In this document: piece after piece, positions 51,414-61,701 of the stretch
Layout of the letters: each line of letters opens with the position of its first letter
How positions within the stretch are numbered: position 1 is the stretch's first letter
Source: Alteraurantiacibacter hainanensis
GTDB taxonomy: Bacteria > Pseudomonadota > Alphaproteobacteria > Sphingomonadales > Sphingomonadaceae
Direction: 5' to 3'
Assembly (NCBI RefSeq): GCF_036321025.1
Contig: NZ_JAZAPB010000002.1
Coordinates: forward strand, 62,001 to 126,000
DNA: 64,000 nt
Notes under the pieces: generated by a model
The model's database searches: none
Told to the model about the DNA's origin: nothing
The model's input: only the letters and a program-made list of their open reading frames with translations
Made by a program: the position numbers and the translations under genes

Positions 51414-52261
51414 CCGTCGGAGAGGCGCTGCGCGAGGCCGCCGCGCGTCTAGCAGCCAACAGCGACACCGCGCGCCTCGATGCGGAATTGCTGATGGCCC
51501 ATGCGCTGGGCGTGTCGCGGTCAGACCTGCTGCTTCGCCATACCCGCGACGCCGCGCCGGAACTCTTTGCCGCTCTGGTCGAGCGGCGCGCGACGTGCGA
51601 GCCCGTCGCCTACATCGTCGGGCGGCAGGAATTCTACGGGCTCGAATTCGCCGTCACGCCCGCCGTGCTGATTCCGCGCGGCGACAGCGAAGCGGTGGTG
51701 CGGACGGCGCTGGCCGCCGCCCCCGATGCCGCGCGCGTGCTCGACCTCGGCACCGGATCGGGCGCGCTCCTTCTCGCCGTGCTGAGCGAATTGTCCGGGG
51801 CCGAGGGTATCGGCGTCGATGCCTCACCCGCCGCCGTGCAAGTCGCCCGGTCCAACGCCGTCTCGCTGGGACTGGCGGGCCGCGCCGCCATGCGCCTTGC
51901 AGACTGGACGAGAGAGGGCTGGGCCGATGAGCTTGGCCGGTTCGACCTGATCCTGGCCAATCCCCCCTATGTCGAGGACAACGCCGAACTCGACGCCGAC
52001 GTGCGCGACTACGAGCCCGCCAGCGCGTTGTTTGCCGGCCCCGAGGGACTGGACGACTACCGCGCGATCATCCCCCAACTGCCGCAGTTGTTGACAGAAA
52101 TCGGCATCGCCGTGCTCGAAATCGGGGCCAACCAGGCAAGTGCTGTCTGCGAAATCGCGCACGAACACGGGTTTGCTGCCGTTGCACATAAAGACCTTGC
52201 CGGACGCGACAGGGCGCTCGAATTGCGATTAAGGCTTGGCAAAGGCGAATCGAGTAGCTAA
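51410..52261 (+). CDS. prmC: Release-factor glutamine methyltransferase
   Basis: PrmC methylates the Gln of the GGQ motif in RF1 and RF2. The 283-residue protein has the SAM motif VLDLGTGSGALLLAVL and the catalytic NPPYVEDN. The N-terminal helical domain binds the release factor. The start is GTG at 51410, overlapping prfA as GTGA. Confidence 0.96.
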   Translation: MTVGEALREAAARLAANSDTARLDAELLMAHALGVSRSDLLLRHTRDAAPELFAALVERRATCEPVAYIVGRQEFYGLEFAVTPAVLIPRGDSEAVVRTALAAAPDAARVLDLGTGSGALLLAVLSELSGAEGIGVDASPAAVQVARSNAVSLGLAGRAAMRLADWTREGWADELGRFDLILANPPYVEDNAELDADVRDYEPASALFAGPEGLDDYRAIIPQLPQLLTEIGIAVLEIGANQASAVCEIAHEHGFAAVAHKDLAGRDRALELRLRLGKGESSS

Positions 52262-52368
52262 CTCTATGCATAGGTCGACAGCGCGGGGCGCTGGACCGAA
52301 ATCCGACATTTGCCTGTACTGCGGCTGCAAGGCCGCGTCACGACTATGCAGATGACGGACGGAAAACA

Positions 52369-52394
52369 CCTCGTGAGGGGGTGTCTTCACGAGG
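52369..52394 (+). other. Stem-loop in the 5' leader of the DUF4167 gene
   Basis: CCTCGTGA (52369-52376) and TCACGAGG (52387-52394) form a perfect 8-base stem with a G-rich loop, 55 bases before the TTG start. A second GC-rich stem (GCGGC and GCCGC, about 52321-52336) lies upstream and may mark the end of prmC transcripts. Confidence 0.4.
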
Positions 52395-52449
52395 GGTCAG
52401 ATGGCGAATGCGGCATTGTCCGCAGCCAGATTGAGGAAGCGAATTTCCC

Positions 52450-53130
52450 TTGAATAGCAATCGAAACAACAATCGTCGGCGCGGCCGCGGCAGTAATAAT
52501 AATCGCGGCGGGGGCGGTGGTGGAAACCAGTCCAACAACCGCATCGATTCCCGCGCCCGGGGCAATGCCCCGCAGATGCTGGAAAAGTACAAGAAGCTGG
52601 CGCACGAGGCCTCGCTGAACGACGACCGTGTGCAGACCGAGTACTACCTGCAGTTCGCGGATCACTATTTCCGCGTCATCGCCGACAACAAGGCGCAGAA
52701 GGAAGAAGCCCAGGCCAAGCGCAATGCAGACCGCGGGCCGGACAATTCCGACGACGACGATGACGACGACAACGACGATCGTCAGAACAAGCCCAAGGGC
52801 CGCCGCGGCAACACGCGCGGTCGCCGCGACAACATGGCGGAGCCGGAGGAAGGCTACGAAGGCACCTCGGGCGACCAGGAAGACGACGAAAATCCGTTCA
52901 CCAAGACCGAGAAGCCCAAGAAGCAGCGCAAGCCCGCTGCGCGCAAGCGCAAGGATGCCGAAGAGCAGGTGAACGACGACGGCAGTCTCGATCCCGACAT
53001 GCTGCCCCCGGCCATCGCCCGGGGATCGGACGACGATGAGGATGAGAAGCCGCGCCGCAAGCTGAGCCGTTCGCGCCGTACGCGGTCCGATGAGGACGAC
53101 GGCGGGGAAGCCCTGGAAGCGGTCAACTGA
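52450..53130 (+). CDS. DUF4167 protein, probably RNA-binding
   Basis: The 226-residue protein starts with an Asn/Arg/Gly-rich tract and the DUF4167 core, whose heart is NAPQMLEKYKKLAHEASLNDDRVQTEYYLQFADHYFRV. The rest is low-complexity, with alternating acidic and basic blocks. It is restricted to alphaproteobacteria. The composition suggests RNA contact, but no function is proven. The start is a TTG; no ATG is near. Confidence 0.9.
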   Translation: MNSNRNNNRRRGRGSNNNRGGGGGGNQSNNRIDSRARGNAPQMLEKYKKLAHEASLNDDRVQTEYYLQFADHYFRVIADNKAQKEEAQAKRNADRGPDNSDDDDDDDNDDRQNKPKGRRGNTRGRRDNMAEPEEGYEGTSGDQEDDENPFTKTEKPKKQRKPAARKRKDAEEQVNDDGSLDPDMLPPAIARGSDDDEDEKPRRKLSRSRRTRSDEDDGGEALEAVN

Positions 53131-53174
53131 TCTGACAGGCTGACAGCATTGTGGATCGGCGCTAACGGACCGCC

Positions 53175-54767
53175 ATGAACAGCGCGTCTGCGATTGTCGA
53201 TCGGATCGCCGCCCACCCGCGGCTTGCCTCCTTGGCGCTTGGCCTGCTTTCCGCAACCGGTTTTCAGCCCCTGGGCCTCTGGCCCGTCGCCTTGCTGGCG
53301 GTGGGCCTGTTTGCGCCGCTTGCCGCCCGCGCGAGCAGTTGGCTGCGCGCCTTCGGCCTGGGCTGGCTGTTCGGCGTGGCCCATTTCACGTTCGGCAACA
53401 ATTGGATCGCCACGGCCTTCACCTACCAGGCGGAGATGCCTGCCCTGCTGGGCTGGGTCGCCGTGCCTTTGCTGGCAATCTATCTTGCTGTCTATCCGGG
53501 GTTGGCTGCCTTGCTGGCCTGGCTCGTGACACGCGGTCGCTTCGGCTGGGCCTTTGCGCTCGCCTTTTCGGGCGGCTGGATCGTCACCGAATGGATGCGC
53601 GGCTGGGTCTTCACCGGCTACGCCTGGAACCCACTCGGCATGCTGCTGCTCGGCCCGTTCGACCGGCCGGGCCTCGCCGCGGTATCGCCGCTGATGGGCA
53701 CCTATGCCCTTTCCGGTCTGGCTGTCCTGCTGGGCTGCGCCCTGGTGCTGCTGGCCAGGGAGCGCAACTGGTTGGCGGGCGGCGCGGTGGCCGTTCTGCT
53801 CGCCGCGGGCATGTACTGGCCGGCGGGCGAGGGCGAGGACGGCGAGTTGCTGGTCACGATCGCCCAGCCCGACATTCGCCAGCCCACCCTTTCCGATCCG
53901 CAGTTCTACGAACCGAACTTCGCGCGTCTCGCCCAGCTCTCGCCCCGCCCCGAAGGCGAGGCCGCGCCGCGCATCGTGCTCTGGCCCGAGAGCGGCATGG
54001 TGGACTACCTTCGCGAAGGCTATCCGCAGCGCTACTACGATCGCACCACGGCGCTGGGCAGCCCCGCCTATGCTCGCCGCCGCCTGGGCGCGACGGTGGG
54101 CGAGGGCAGCGTGCTGCTGACCGGCGCGGTGGACCTGGAGATCGAGGCCGACGAGAGCGGCTGGCTGCGCGCCGTGGGTGCGCGCAACGCGGTTACCGCC
54201 GTTTCATCCGAGGGCGAGATACTCGGCGGTTATGCTAAGGCGCACCTCGTGCCCTACGGCGAATACCTCCCGTTCCGCGACGTGCTAGAGCCGCTCGGCC
54301 TGTCCCGACTGGTGGCCGGCAGCATCGATTTCTGGCCGGGGCCGGGACCGCGCACGCTGGACCTTGGCGTCCATGGCAAGGCCGGGGTCCAGATCTGCTA
54401 CGAGATCGTCTTTCCCGGAGAAGTGACGGAGCCCGGCAACAGGCCGGACTATATCTTCAACCCGTCGAACGATGGCTGGTTCGGCGCCTTCGGTCCGCCG
54501 CAGCACCTGGCGCAGGCCCGGATGCGCGCGATCGAGGAAGGGCTGCCGGTTCTGCGCGCCACCACCACGGGAATCAGCGCCGTGATCGACGCCCGCGGCG
54601 TGGTGCGCCAGCACCTCGGCCAGAACGTGCACGATCGTATCGACACGCGTGTTCCCCCGGCCGCCGAACCGACTCTTTTTGCGCGGCTCGGCAATATACT
54701 TTCGCTGCTCTGGGCAGGGACCTTATTGGCGGCCGCTTTCGTTGCAATGCGCAGGGGCCGTGGCTAA
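53175..54767 (+). CDS. lnt: Apolipoprotein N-acyltransferase
   Basis: Lnt adds the third acyl chain to outer-membrane lipoproteins. The 530-residue protein has an N-terminal membrane domain of about eight spans and a nitrilase-like periplasmic domain with the Glu-Lys-Cys triad in LWPESGMVDY, GGYAKAHLVPYGEYLPF and GVQICYEIVFPG. A final transmembrane helix closes the chain. Substrates include the lipoproteins SodC and the binding protein in this window. Confidence 0.96.
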   Translation: MNSASAIVDRIAAHPRLASLALGLLSATGFQPLGLWPVALLAVGLFAPLAARASSWLRAFGLGWLFGVAHFTFGNNWIATAFTYQAEMPALLGWVAVPLLAIYLAVYPGLAALLAWLVTRGRFGWAFALAFSGGWIVTEWMRGWVFTGYAWNPLGMLLLGPFDRPGLAAVSPLMGTYALSGLAVLLGCALVLLARERNWLAGGAVAVLLAAGMYWPAGEGEDGELLVTIAQPDIRQPTLSDPQFYEPNFARLAQLSPRPEGEAAPRIVLWPESGMVDYLREGYPQRYYDRTTALGSPAYARRRLGATVGEGSVLLTGAVDLEIEADESGWLRAVGARNAVTAVSSEGEILGGYAKAHLVPYGEYLPFRDVLEPLGLSRLVAGSIDFWPGPGPRTLDLGVHGKAGVQICYEIVFPGEVTEPGNRPDYIFNPSNDGWFGAFGPPQHLAQARMRAIEEGLPVLRATTTGISAVIDARGVVRQHLGQNVHDRIDTRVPPAAEPTLFARLGNILSLLWAGTLLAAAFVAMRRGRG

Positions 54768-54812
54768 GCCGACGGCCAAATACCCAGAATCATCGCGAAG
54801 GAAATCGACGCA

Positions 54813-56033
<1,221 letters not shown>

Positions 56034-56051
56034 TCCGACGAAGCGCGCGGC

Positions 56052-57314
56052 ATGCCGGGCACTGCCCTCACCGCCGCGCCTTCTTCCCGGCATCGCGTAA
56101 CTGCGCTGGACGCGCTGCGCGGCGTGGCCGTGATCGGCATCGTGCCGATGAACGTGATCGCCTTTTCCATGCCGGCAAACGCCTACCTCAATCCGCGGGT
56201 CTGGGGCGGGACGGACGCGCTGGAGACAGCGCTGTGGGCGGTGAGCTTCGTGCTCGTCGAGGACAAGTTCCGCGCTCTATTCGCCATGATGTTCGGGGCG
56301 GGCGTGGCGATCCTGCTGGGTCGCGGCGAGGGGCGCCCCGTTGGCGCGCACTATGCCCGAATGGCGGTGCTGCTGGGCATCGGCCTGGCCCATGCCGTGG
56401 TGCTCGCGAACAACGACGTGCTGCGCATCTATGCCGTGTGCGGCCTGCTGCTGCCGATTGCCATGCACTGGAGCGTGCGCCGCCTGCTGTGGGCGGCGGG
56501 CCTGCTGATCGCGGCGCAGCTGGCGGTCTCGGGCTACTACGCGTGGGGCTGGCTGGACTACTGGTATCAGCGCGTCGGCGGCATACCGGTGGATCCCGCG
56601 CCACAGGAGATTGCCGAGCGAACCTACGGCGGCCATCCCGATACCACCGCAGCTTCGCTGGCGCGTGGGGAGGAGAGCCTGACCGAGCGGCTGGTCCGGC
56701 GGGTGTCCGATCCGATGCTGCAAGTCCGCTTCATCATCGCCTCCATCCCCTCCGCACTGGCTTCCATGCTGCTGGGCACGGCGCTGTGGCGCAGCGGGCT
56801 GCTGGCCGGTGAGTGGGACGCGATCCGTGCATTGCGGCTGGCGCGCAGCTGCGCGGTGATATCCATTCCGGTCCTCATCTCCCTTGCCGCATGGTCCATT
56901 CTCTCCGGTTTCGACCCGATCGTCACCGCCGCCAATGCCATCGTCCTGTCCGCGCCGTTCGATATCGCCCTTGGCACCGGCTATGCCGCGCTGGCGATGG
57001 CGCTGTTCGGGGGCGTGATGAAGGACCACGCGGCTACCCGGCTGCTGGCCGCGGCCGGTCGCCTTGCACTCACCAACTACCTCGGCACCAGCGTGATCTT
57101 CGCCGCCCTGTTCGCTGCCTGGGGGCTGGGTCTGTTCGGCGAGGTTTCGCGCGGGCAGGCGCTGCTCCTTTCCCTCGTGCCCGTCATCGCCATGCTGGCC
57201 TGGTCGCGCCCGTGGCTGGCGCGCTTCCGCCAGGGTCCGGCGGAGTGGCTGTGGCGCAGCCTGGCCGGTTTCAGACGCCTGCAGCTGCGGCGGGAGCGGG
57301 GGGTGGAGTCCTGA
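56052..57314 (+). CDS. DUF418 (YeiB-like) membrane protein
   Basis: The 420-residue protein has about nine hydrophobic segments. The N-terminal LDALRGVAVIGIVPMNVIAFSMP and FRALFAMMFGAGVAILLGR are typical of the DUF418/heparan-alpha-glucosaminide transferase-like group. The substrate is unknown. Its 3' end overlaps the convergent MFS gene by 44 bases. Confidence 0.88.
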   Translation: MPGTALTAAPSSRHRVTALDALRGVAVIGIVPMNVIAFSMPANAYLNPRVWGGTDALETALWAVSFVLVEDKFRALFAMMFGAGVAILLGRGEGRPVGAHYARMAVLLGIGLAHAVVLANNDVLRIYAVCGLLLPIAMHWSVRRLLWAAGLLIAAQLAVSGYYAWGWLDYWYQRVGGIPVDPAPQEIAERTYGGHPDTTAASLARGEESLTERLVRRVSDPMLQVRFIIASIPSALASMLLGTALWRSGLLAGEWDAIRALRLARSCAVISIPVLISLAAWSILSGFDPIVTAANAIVLSAPFDIALGTGYAALAMALFGGVMKDHAATRLLAAAGRLALTNYLGTSVIFAALFAAWGLGLFGEVSRGQALLLSLVPVIAMLAWSRPWLARFRQGPAEWLWRSLAGFRRLQLRRERGVES

Positions 57315-58560
57315 CCGTCTGCATGTCGGCCGACAAGTGGCGCGCGGCGAGGAAGTAGTGCGCTGCGGCCCACAGGTAGAACAGGCCACCCAGCGCCATC
57401 GCGATGGCCAGCCCGCGCGCCGCGCCGTAATCGACTGAAAGGCTGTCGCTGAACCAGCCCAGCAGCGAGGGACCGAGCCCGCCCGCCACGCCGTACACGC
57501 CGTTGAGCACCGCCGCGGCCGTTGCCCGCATGCGCGGGTGCATCAGGTTCTGCAGCGTGGCGTAGGTGATGCCGAGATAGCCGAAGTTGAGGAACGTCGC
57601 GATGGAGACCAGCCCCAGCAGCAGCGGCAGGTGGTCCTGCAGGATAGCGAAGGCGTAGAGCGGCCCGCCTATCAGCAGGCAGACCGCCGGGATCAGGGCA
57701 TAGGCCTTCGGGTTGCCCTCGCCGAACCGGTCGCCCGCCCAGCCGCTGCCCACCACCGAGAGCGCGGCGGGCAGGCTGGCGATCAGCCCTGCATAGAGGC
57801 CGGCCTCGGCCAGCCCGACCTCGAACTGGCGCACCATCAGGCTGGCGAAGAAGAAGTTGAGCCCGAAGCCCAGCATGGCGGCGAGCGCGGAACCGATCAC
57901 GAGGTTGCGCGCGCTCTTCAGGCGGAACAGCCGCCCCAGCACGGCGGTGAAGGGCGGCACGTCCTCGCTCGCGCCGGGGTCGTGCTGGCCGCGGCGCGGC
58001 TCCTCGATGAAGAACCAGGCTACGAAACCCATCACCAGCCCCGGTATGGCGGCAATCAGGAAGGTCATCCGCCAGCCGAATTCCTGCGCGATCCAGCCGC
58101 CGCCGACAAAGCCGATGAAGGCTCCCAGCGGCGGGGAGAGCAGCAGGCAGGAAATCGCGAGGCCGCGCTTGTTGGCGGGGAAATAGTCCGCAACCACCGA
58201 CTGGTTGCCGGGCAGGCCAATGGCTTCCCCCAGTCCCACCCCCATGCGGGCCACCAGCAGCTGCACCCAGCTGCCGGCCCAGCCGCAGGCGGCCGTGGCG
58301 ACGGACCAGAATATCGTGCCGAAGGAGATCAGCGTGAGACGGCGCACCCGCTCCGCAATGCGCGCCACCACCAGCCCCGCGCCGATGTTCAGAAGGGCGA
58401 AGGCCCAGGCCATCAGGGAAACCTGCGCGTCCGATAGGCCGAACTCGGCCTTCACCGGCTCCACGAGCACGTTCACCACGATGCGGTCGATGAAGCCGAC
58501 CGTGGCGATCGAGGCGATCACCACCAGCGCCAGCCACGGCGATTTGCTGCGTTGGATCAT
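57271..58560 (-). CDS. MFS transporter, spinster-like
   Basis: The 429-residue permease has twelve predicted spans. The first half carries FIDRIVVNVLVEPVKAEFGLSDAQVSLM and RMGVGLGEAIGLPGNQSVVADYFPANKRG, as in spinster-type and other sugar-phosphate/lipid-like MFS carriers of sphingomonads. A soluble loop with GASEDVPPF follows span 6. It lies downstream of the GbsR-type gene, separated by a terminator. The substrate is unknown. Confidence 0.9.
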   Translation of the reverse strand: MIQRSKSPWLALVVIASIATVGFIDRIVVNVLVEPVKAEFGLSDAQVSLMAWAFALLNIGAGLVVARIAERVRRLTLISFGTIFWSVATAACGWAGSWVQLLVARMGVGLGEAIGLPGNQSVVADYFPANKRGLAISCLLLSPPLGAFIGFVGGGWIAQEFGWRMTFLIAAIPGLVMGFVAWFFIEEPRRGQHDPGASEDVPPFTAVLGRLFRLKSARNLVIGSALAAMLGFGLNFFFASLMVRQFEVGLAEAGLYAGLIASLPAALSVVGSGWAGDRFGEGNPKAYALIPAVCLLIGGPLYAFAILQDHLPLLLGLVSIATFLNFGYLGITYATLQNLMHPRMRATAAAVLNGVYGVAGGLGPSLLGWFSDSLSVDYGAARGLAIAMALGGLFYLWAAAHYFLAARHLSADMQTVRTPPPAPAAAAGV

Positions 58561-58583
58561 GAACCCTCCCGGATGAAAGGCAT

Positions 58584-58618
58584 AAACGAAAACGGCGGCC
58601 CCGCAATGGAGCCGCCGT
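58584..58618 (-). terminator. Intrinsic terminator upstream of the MFS gene
   Basis: On the minus strand ACGGCGGC pairs with GCCGCCGT (58592-58599 and 58611-58618) and is followed by TTTTCGTTT. It ends the transcript of the membrane-protein gene at 58645, so the MFS gene probably has its own promoter or relies on read-through. Confidence 0.7.
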
Positions 58619-58644
58619 CGTGACCATGTTCGGCGAGAGGGGGC

Positions 58645-59019
58645 CTAGACGGGCTTCGCGCCGTGGTTCTCGCGCACCCAGCGGCCAACCTTGCGGCCGT
58701 AGCGGGCGATCATCTGCATGTTGAAGAAGTGCCAGCAGCCCAGCACCATTACGGCGAGGCCAACCTTCGTGGCAACGAAGCGGATCGCCTCGGCCATCGT
58801 GGCGGGTTCGCTGCCCAGGCTGATGGTGAGCAGGATGAAGCCCACGTTGACGAGGTAGAACCCCACCACCAGCAGGTGGTTTGTGCTGCGCGCCAGCACC
58901 TCGTCATGCCCGAAGCAATCCACCAGGAAGACCTCGCCGTTGACACTCAAGGTGCGCGCGACCCAGCCCGTGAGAGCGATGGCGATGAAGAGATAGGCGA
59001 AGTAGCTTAGTTCGGTCAT
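58645..59019 (-). CDS. Small membrane protein, unknown
   Basis: The 124-residue protein has three hydrophobic segments (about 4-22, 47-68 and 82-104), with a conserved-looking loop VNGEVFLVDCFGHDEVLARSTNHLLVVGF. It ends with a basic tail. I recognise no family with certainty. It follows the 182-residue membrane-protein gene by 13 bases. Confidence 0.75.
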   Translation of the reverse strand: MTELSYFAYLFIAIALTGWVARTLSVNGEVFLVDCFGHDEVLARSTNHLLVVGFYLVNVGFILLTISLGSEPATMAEAIRFVATKVGLAVMVLGCWHFFNMQMIARYGRKVGRWVRENHGAKPV

Positions 59020-59032
59020 TGGACTTCTCCTT

Positions 59033-59581
59033 CTAGTAAATCATGTCGTGGTAGGGATTGGTGGTGTCTTCGGTTTCGTCGACGGGCTGGGAGTCAGGGC
59101 GCGCCAAACTTTCGCGGTAGTTGCCCCAGATATTGCCGGTCACGCCGCCTGCCATGGCGCCGAACAAGCCGAGGAACAGCCCGGCCCCTATCGAGCCGCC
59201 GTTGAATTCGCCTTCGAACCAGCCAGCGAACAGCACTGGCAGGAGCACGCCGCCGATGATGCCGATGGTGGCGTAGATCGCCGTCTGCTCGCGCCGGAAA
59301 TGGCGCAGAAAAGCGGTAAGGGGCAGGCCGATCAAGGTCATGCCCGCCAGTGCTCCGGCAAAAGCAATCCCCAGCGGCAGCAGGGCCACCAGCAGGCCAC
59401 GGGGCTCACCATCGCCGACGAGCATCGCCAGTCCGAGAGGCACCGTGCCCACCAGGAAGACCCCGCCGCCTGCGACCGCCCCCCAGCCGATGGCGCGAAA
59501 GAATGTGCCGATCAGCAATGCAAGTTCTTCGTCGGTAATTTCTGTAAAATCAGAAACTCTATCGCGTGGATCGGCAGTCAT
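59033..59581 (-). CDS. Membrane protein of the GbsR-type operon
   Basis: The 182-residue protein has a polar N-terminus of 25 residues and about four or five hydrophobic spans with many Gly, ending in a polar, Thr/Asp-rich tail. A GbsR-type palindrome (59539-59556) lies within codons 9-14. AAAGGAT lies nine bases before the ATG at 59581. I do not recognise the family. Confidence 0.72.
   Translation of the reverse strand: MTADPRDRVSDFTEITDEELALLIGTFFRAIGWGAVAGGGVFLVGTVPLGLAMLVGDGEPRGLLVALLPLGIAFAGALAGMTLIGLPLTAFLRHFRREQTAIYATIGIIGGVLLPVLFAGWFEGEFNGGSIGAGLFLGLFGAMAGGVTGNIWGNYRESLARPDSQPVDETEDTTNPYHDMIY
59539..59556. promoter_or_regulatory. Second GbsR-type palindrome, inside the membrane-protein gene
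   Basis: TTTCTG (59539-59544) and CAGAAA (59551-59556) enclose TAAAAT. It has the same arms and spacing as the site in front of the regulator gene. Confidence 0.5.
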
Positions 59582-59608
59582 GGCGAGTGATCCTTTCGTT
59601 CGTGGGAG

Positions 59609-60157
59609 TTAGCTACCGCTCTGGTTGCGCGTCGGAATGAAGCGGGCGACCTTGCCGCCAAGCTTCATCAGCGAGACGAGCGTGCCCTTGGGCAGCTTGC
59701 GCACATCGTCGAACCAGCCGGTCAATGTGCCCATGAAGGTGTGCATCCGCTCTATCCGTTCGCGGATATGCGCGGGCACGTCGTCACGGCCTTCGAGTTG
59801 GGCGGAGAGGTCTGACAGCACCTGCAGCGTGGGGTCGATCTCGCGCTTCTTGCGCTCCACGCTGATGCGCATCAGCATTTCCCACAGGTCGGTCTCGGCC
59901 ACGAAGTGATCGCGGCGGTCGCCGATCACGTGCTGGCGGCGGACGATGGAATAGCCCTGCAATTCCTTGAGCGCGGTGGAGACGTTGGAGCGGGCGAGGC
60001 CGAGCGTGTCGCAGATCTCCTCCGCATGGAGCGGACGGTCGCTGAGGTAGAGCAGCGCGTGCACCTGGCTGACCGAGCGGTTCACCCCCCAGTGCGAACC
60101 CATCTCCCCCCAGTGGAGGATGAAGGCTTCGGCTTCGGGAATATCGGTGATCTTCAC
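59609..60157 (-). CDS. GbsR/MarR-type transcriptional regulator
   Basis: The 182-residue winged-helix protein begins with AEAFILHWGEMGSHWGVNRSVSQVHALLYLSD, the signature of the GbsR family, followed by ICDTLGLARSNVSTALKELQGYSIVRR and a long helical tail. In Bacillus GbsR senses choline; here the ligand is unknown. It leads a gene set with two membrane proteins and an MFS transporter. Confidence 0.88.
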   Translation of the reverse strand: MKITDIPEAEAFILHWGEMGSHWGVNRSVSQVHALLYLSDRPLHAEEICDTLGLARSNVSTALKELQGYSIVRRQHVIGDRRDHFVAETDLWEMLMRISVERKKREIDPTLQVLSDLSAQLEGRDDVPAHIRERIERMHTFMGTLTGWFDDVRKLPKGTLVSLMKLGGKVARFIPTRNQSGS

Positions 60158-60175
60158 GACTCGCTGCGCCTTTCT

Positions 60176-60199
60176 GCATTTCTGTAATTTCAGAAATGC
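60176..60199. promoter_or_regulatory. GbsR-type operator in front of the regulator gene
   Basis: GCATTTCTG (60176-60184) and CAGAAATGC (60191-60199) are perfect 9-base arms around TAATTT. The site is 19 bases upstream of the start codon at 60157, well placed for autorepression. Confidence 0.75.
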
Positions 60200-60269
60200 A
60201 CGAACAGGCGTGCCAAGTCAACGGGCGTGTCTATCCGGTGCTTCCCGACATTGTCCTTGCGAGTTGACC

Positions 60270-60953
60270 CTAGCCCTGCCGAAGGTCTTCGATGACCGTT
60301 CCCGAAGCACCGACTTCCGCCTCGTGACTTTCCTCGCGCCAGCTTTCGGCCAAAGCCTCTCGCTCCCACTGCTGCATGGCGGGGTGCGCCAGTATCCGCT
60401 CCACCCATGCCTGTCCCCGTCCCACGTCCAGCCCGTGGGTGCGCACGCGGAACGCGACCGGGGCGAAGAACGCATCGAGCGCGGTGAAGTCCGGCCCGGC
60501 CAGCCACGGTCCGCCGAAGCGATCGAGACCCTCCTCGAAAAGTTCGCGCACACGCGCCACGTCCTTCGCCAGTGCAGGATCGGCCGCAGCCATCTTCACT
60601 CTCACGCCGACGTTCATCGGGCATTGGTTTCGGAGGGCGGAGAAGCCGCCATGCATTTCCGCGACACCGCACATGGCAAAGGCGCGCGCAGCCTCGTCCT
60701 TCGGCCACACGCCGTCGTGCCTCTCCGCCAGGTAGAGCGCGATGCCGAGCGAATCCCAGACCGTGCGCTCTCCGTCGATCAGCACGGGCACTTGCCCGGT
60801 GGGCGAGAAGGCGCGGAAGGCCTCGTAGTTCACCGGGGCCGTGAAAGGCTCGATGCGGTCGTCGAACGGGATGTCCAGCGCCTTCATCAGCACCCAGGGG
60901 CGCAGGCTCCAGCTCGAATAGTTCCGGTTGGCGGTAATCAGCTGATAGGACAC
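60270..60953 (-). CDS. Glutathione S-transferase family protein
   Basis: The 227-residue protein has the thioredoxin-like N-terminal domain (ITANRNYSSWSLRPWVLM, with the Ser likely to activate glutathione, and TGQVPVLIDGERTVWDSLGIALYLAE) and an all-helical C-terminal domain. The substrate is unknown. It is alone in its transcription unit. Confidence 0.92.
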   Translation of the reverse strand: MSYQLITANRNYSSWSLRPWVLMKALDIPFDDRIEPFTAPVNYEAFRAFSPTGQVPVLIDGERTVWDSLGIALYLAERHDGVWPKDEAARAFAMCGVAEMHGGFSALRNQCPMNVGVRVKMAAADPALAKDVARVRELFEEGLDRFGGPWLAGPDFTALDAFFAPVAFRVRTHGLDVGRGQAWVERILAHPAMQQWEREALAESWREESHEAEVGASGTVIEDLRQG

Positions 60954-61019
60954 GGCAGCAGTCCTCCCTTGCCGCAGGCATAGCCCGGCCTTCGGGCGCC
61001 AGCCAGCGTCAAGCGGGCC

Positions 61020-61655
61020 TCAGGCTTCGTAGTGCGCCGTCGTCTTGTCGGCCACCTCTTCGGCGGTCACGCCGGGAGCCAGCTCGATCAGCTTGAACGG
61101 GCTCTCGTGGTCGGGCCGCTGGAACACGGCGAGATCGGTGATGATCATGTCGACCACGTTGGTGCCGGTCAGTGGCAGGGTGCATTCGGGGATGAACTTG
61201 GGATCGCCGTGCTTGCTGGTGTGCTCCATCACCACGATGATCTTCTTCACGCCCGCGACCAGGTCCATCGCGCCGCCCATGCCCTTCACCATCTTCCCGG
61301 GGATCATCCAGTTGGCGATGTCGCCGTTCTCGGCAACTTCCATCGCGCCCAGCACGGTCAGGTCGATATGCCCGCCGCGGATCATGGAAAAGCTGGTGGC
61401 GCTGTCGAAATAGGCGCTGTGCGGGAGCTCGCTGATGGTCTGCTTGCCCGCGTTGATAAGGTCGGCGTCCTCCTCGCCCTCGTAAGGGAAGGGGCCGATG
61501 CCAAGCATGCCGTTCTCGCTCTGCAGCGTGACCTGCATGCCTTCGGGGATGTGGTTCGCCACGAGCGTGGGGATGCCGATGCCGAGATTGACGTAAAAGC
61601 CGTCCTCCAGTTCGCTTGCGGCGCGGGCAGCCATTTCGTCACGGGTCCAGGGCAT
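61020..61655 (-). CDS. scoB: 3-oxoacid CoA-transferase subunit B
   Basis: The beta subunit carries the catalytic Glu in SENGMLGIGPFP. The 211-residue protein has VNLGIGIPTLVANHIP and the block GGHIDLTVLGAMEV. With subunit A it moves CoA between succinyl-CoA and acetoacetate in ketone-body use. A gene for a HAD-like lipoprotein separates it from subunit A, 46 bases upstream. Confidence 0.93.
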   Translation of the reverse strand: MPWTRDEMAARAASELEDGFYVNLGIGIPTLVANHIPEGMQVTLQSENGMLGIGPFPYEGEEDADLINAGKQTISELPHSAYFDSATSFSMIRGGHIDLTVLGAMEVAENGDIANWMIPGKMVKGMGGAMDLVAGVKKIIVVMEHTSKHGDPKFIPECTLPLTGTNVVDMIITDLAVFQRPDHESPFKLIELAPGVTAEEVADKTTAHYEA

Positions 61656-61701
61656 GTCGGGTATTCTCCTTGGGGGGCGGGATCAGGGGCGAAGCGGCGG
61701 A

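Noticed and set aside
54768..54812. Possible SAM/SAH riboswitch in front of metK
   Set aside because: The gap is only 45 bases and shows neither the pseudoknot arms nor the conserved core known for that class in Rhodobacterales; it looks like an ordinary leader with AAGGAAAT as ribosome binding site.
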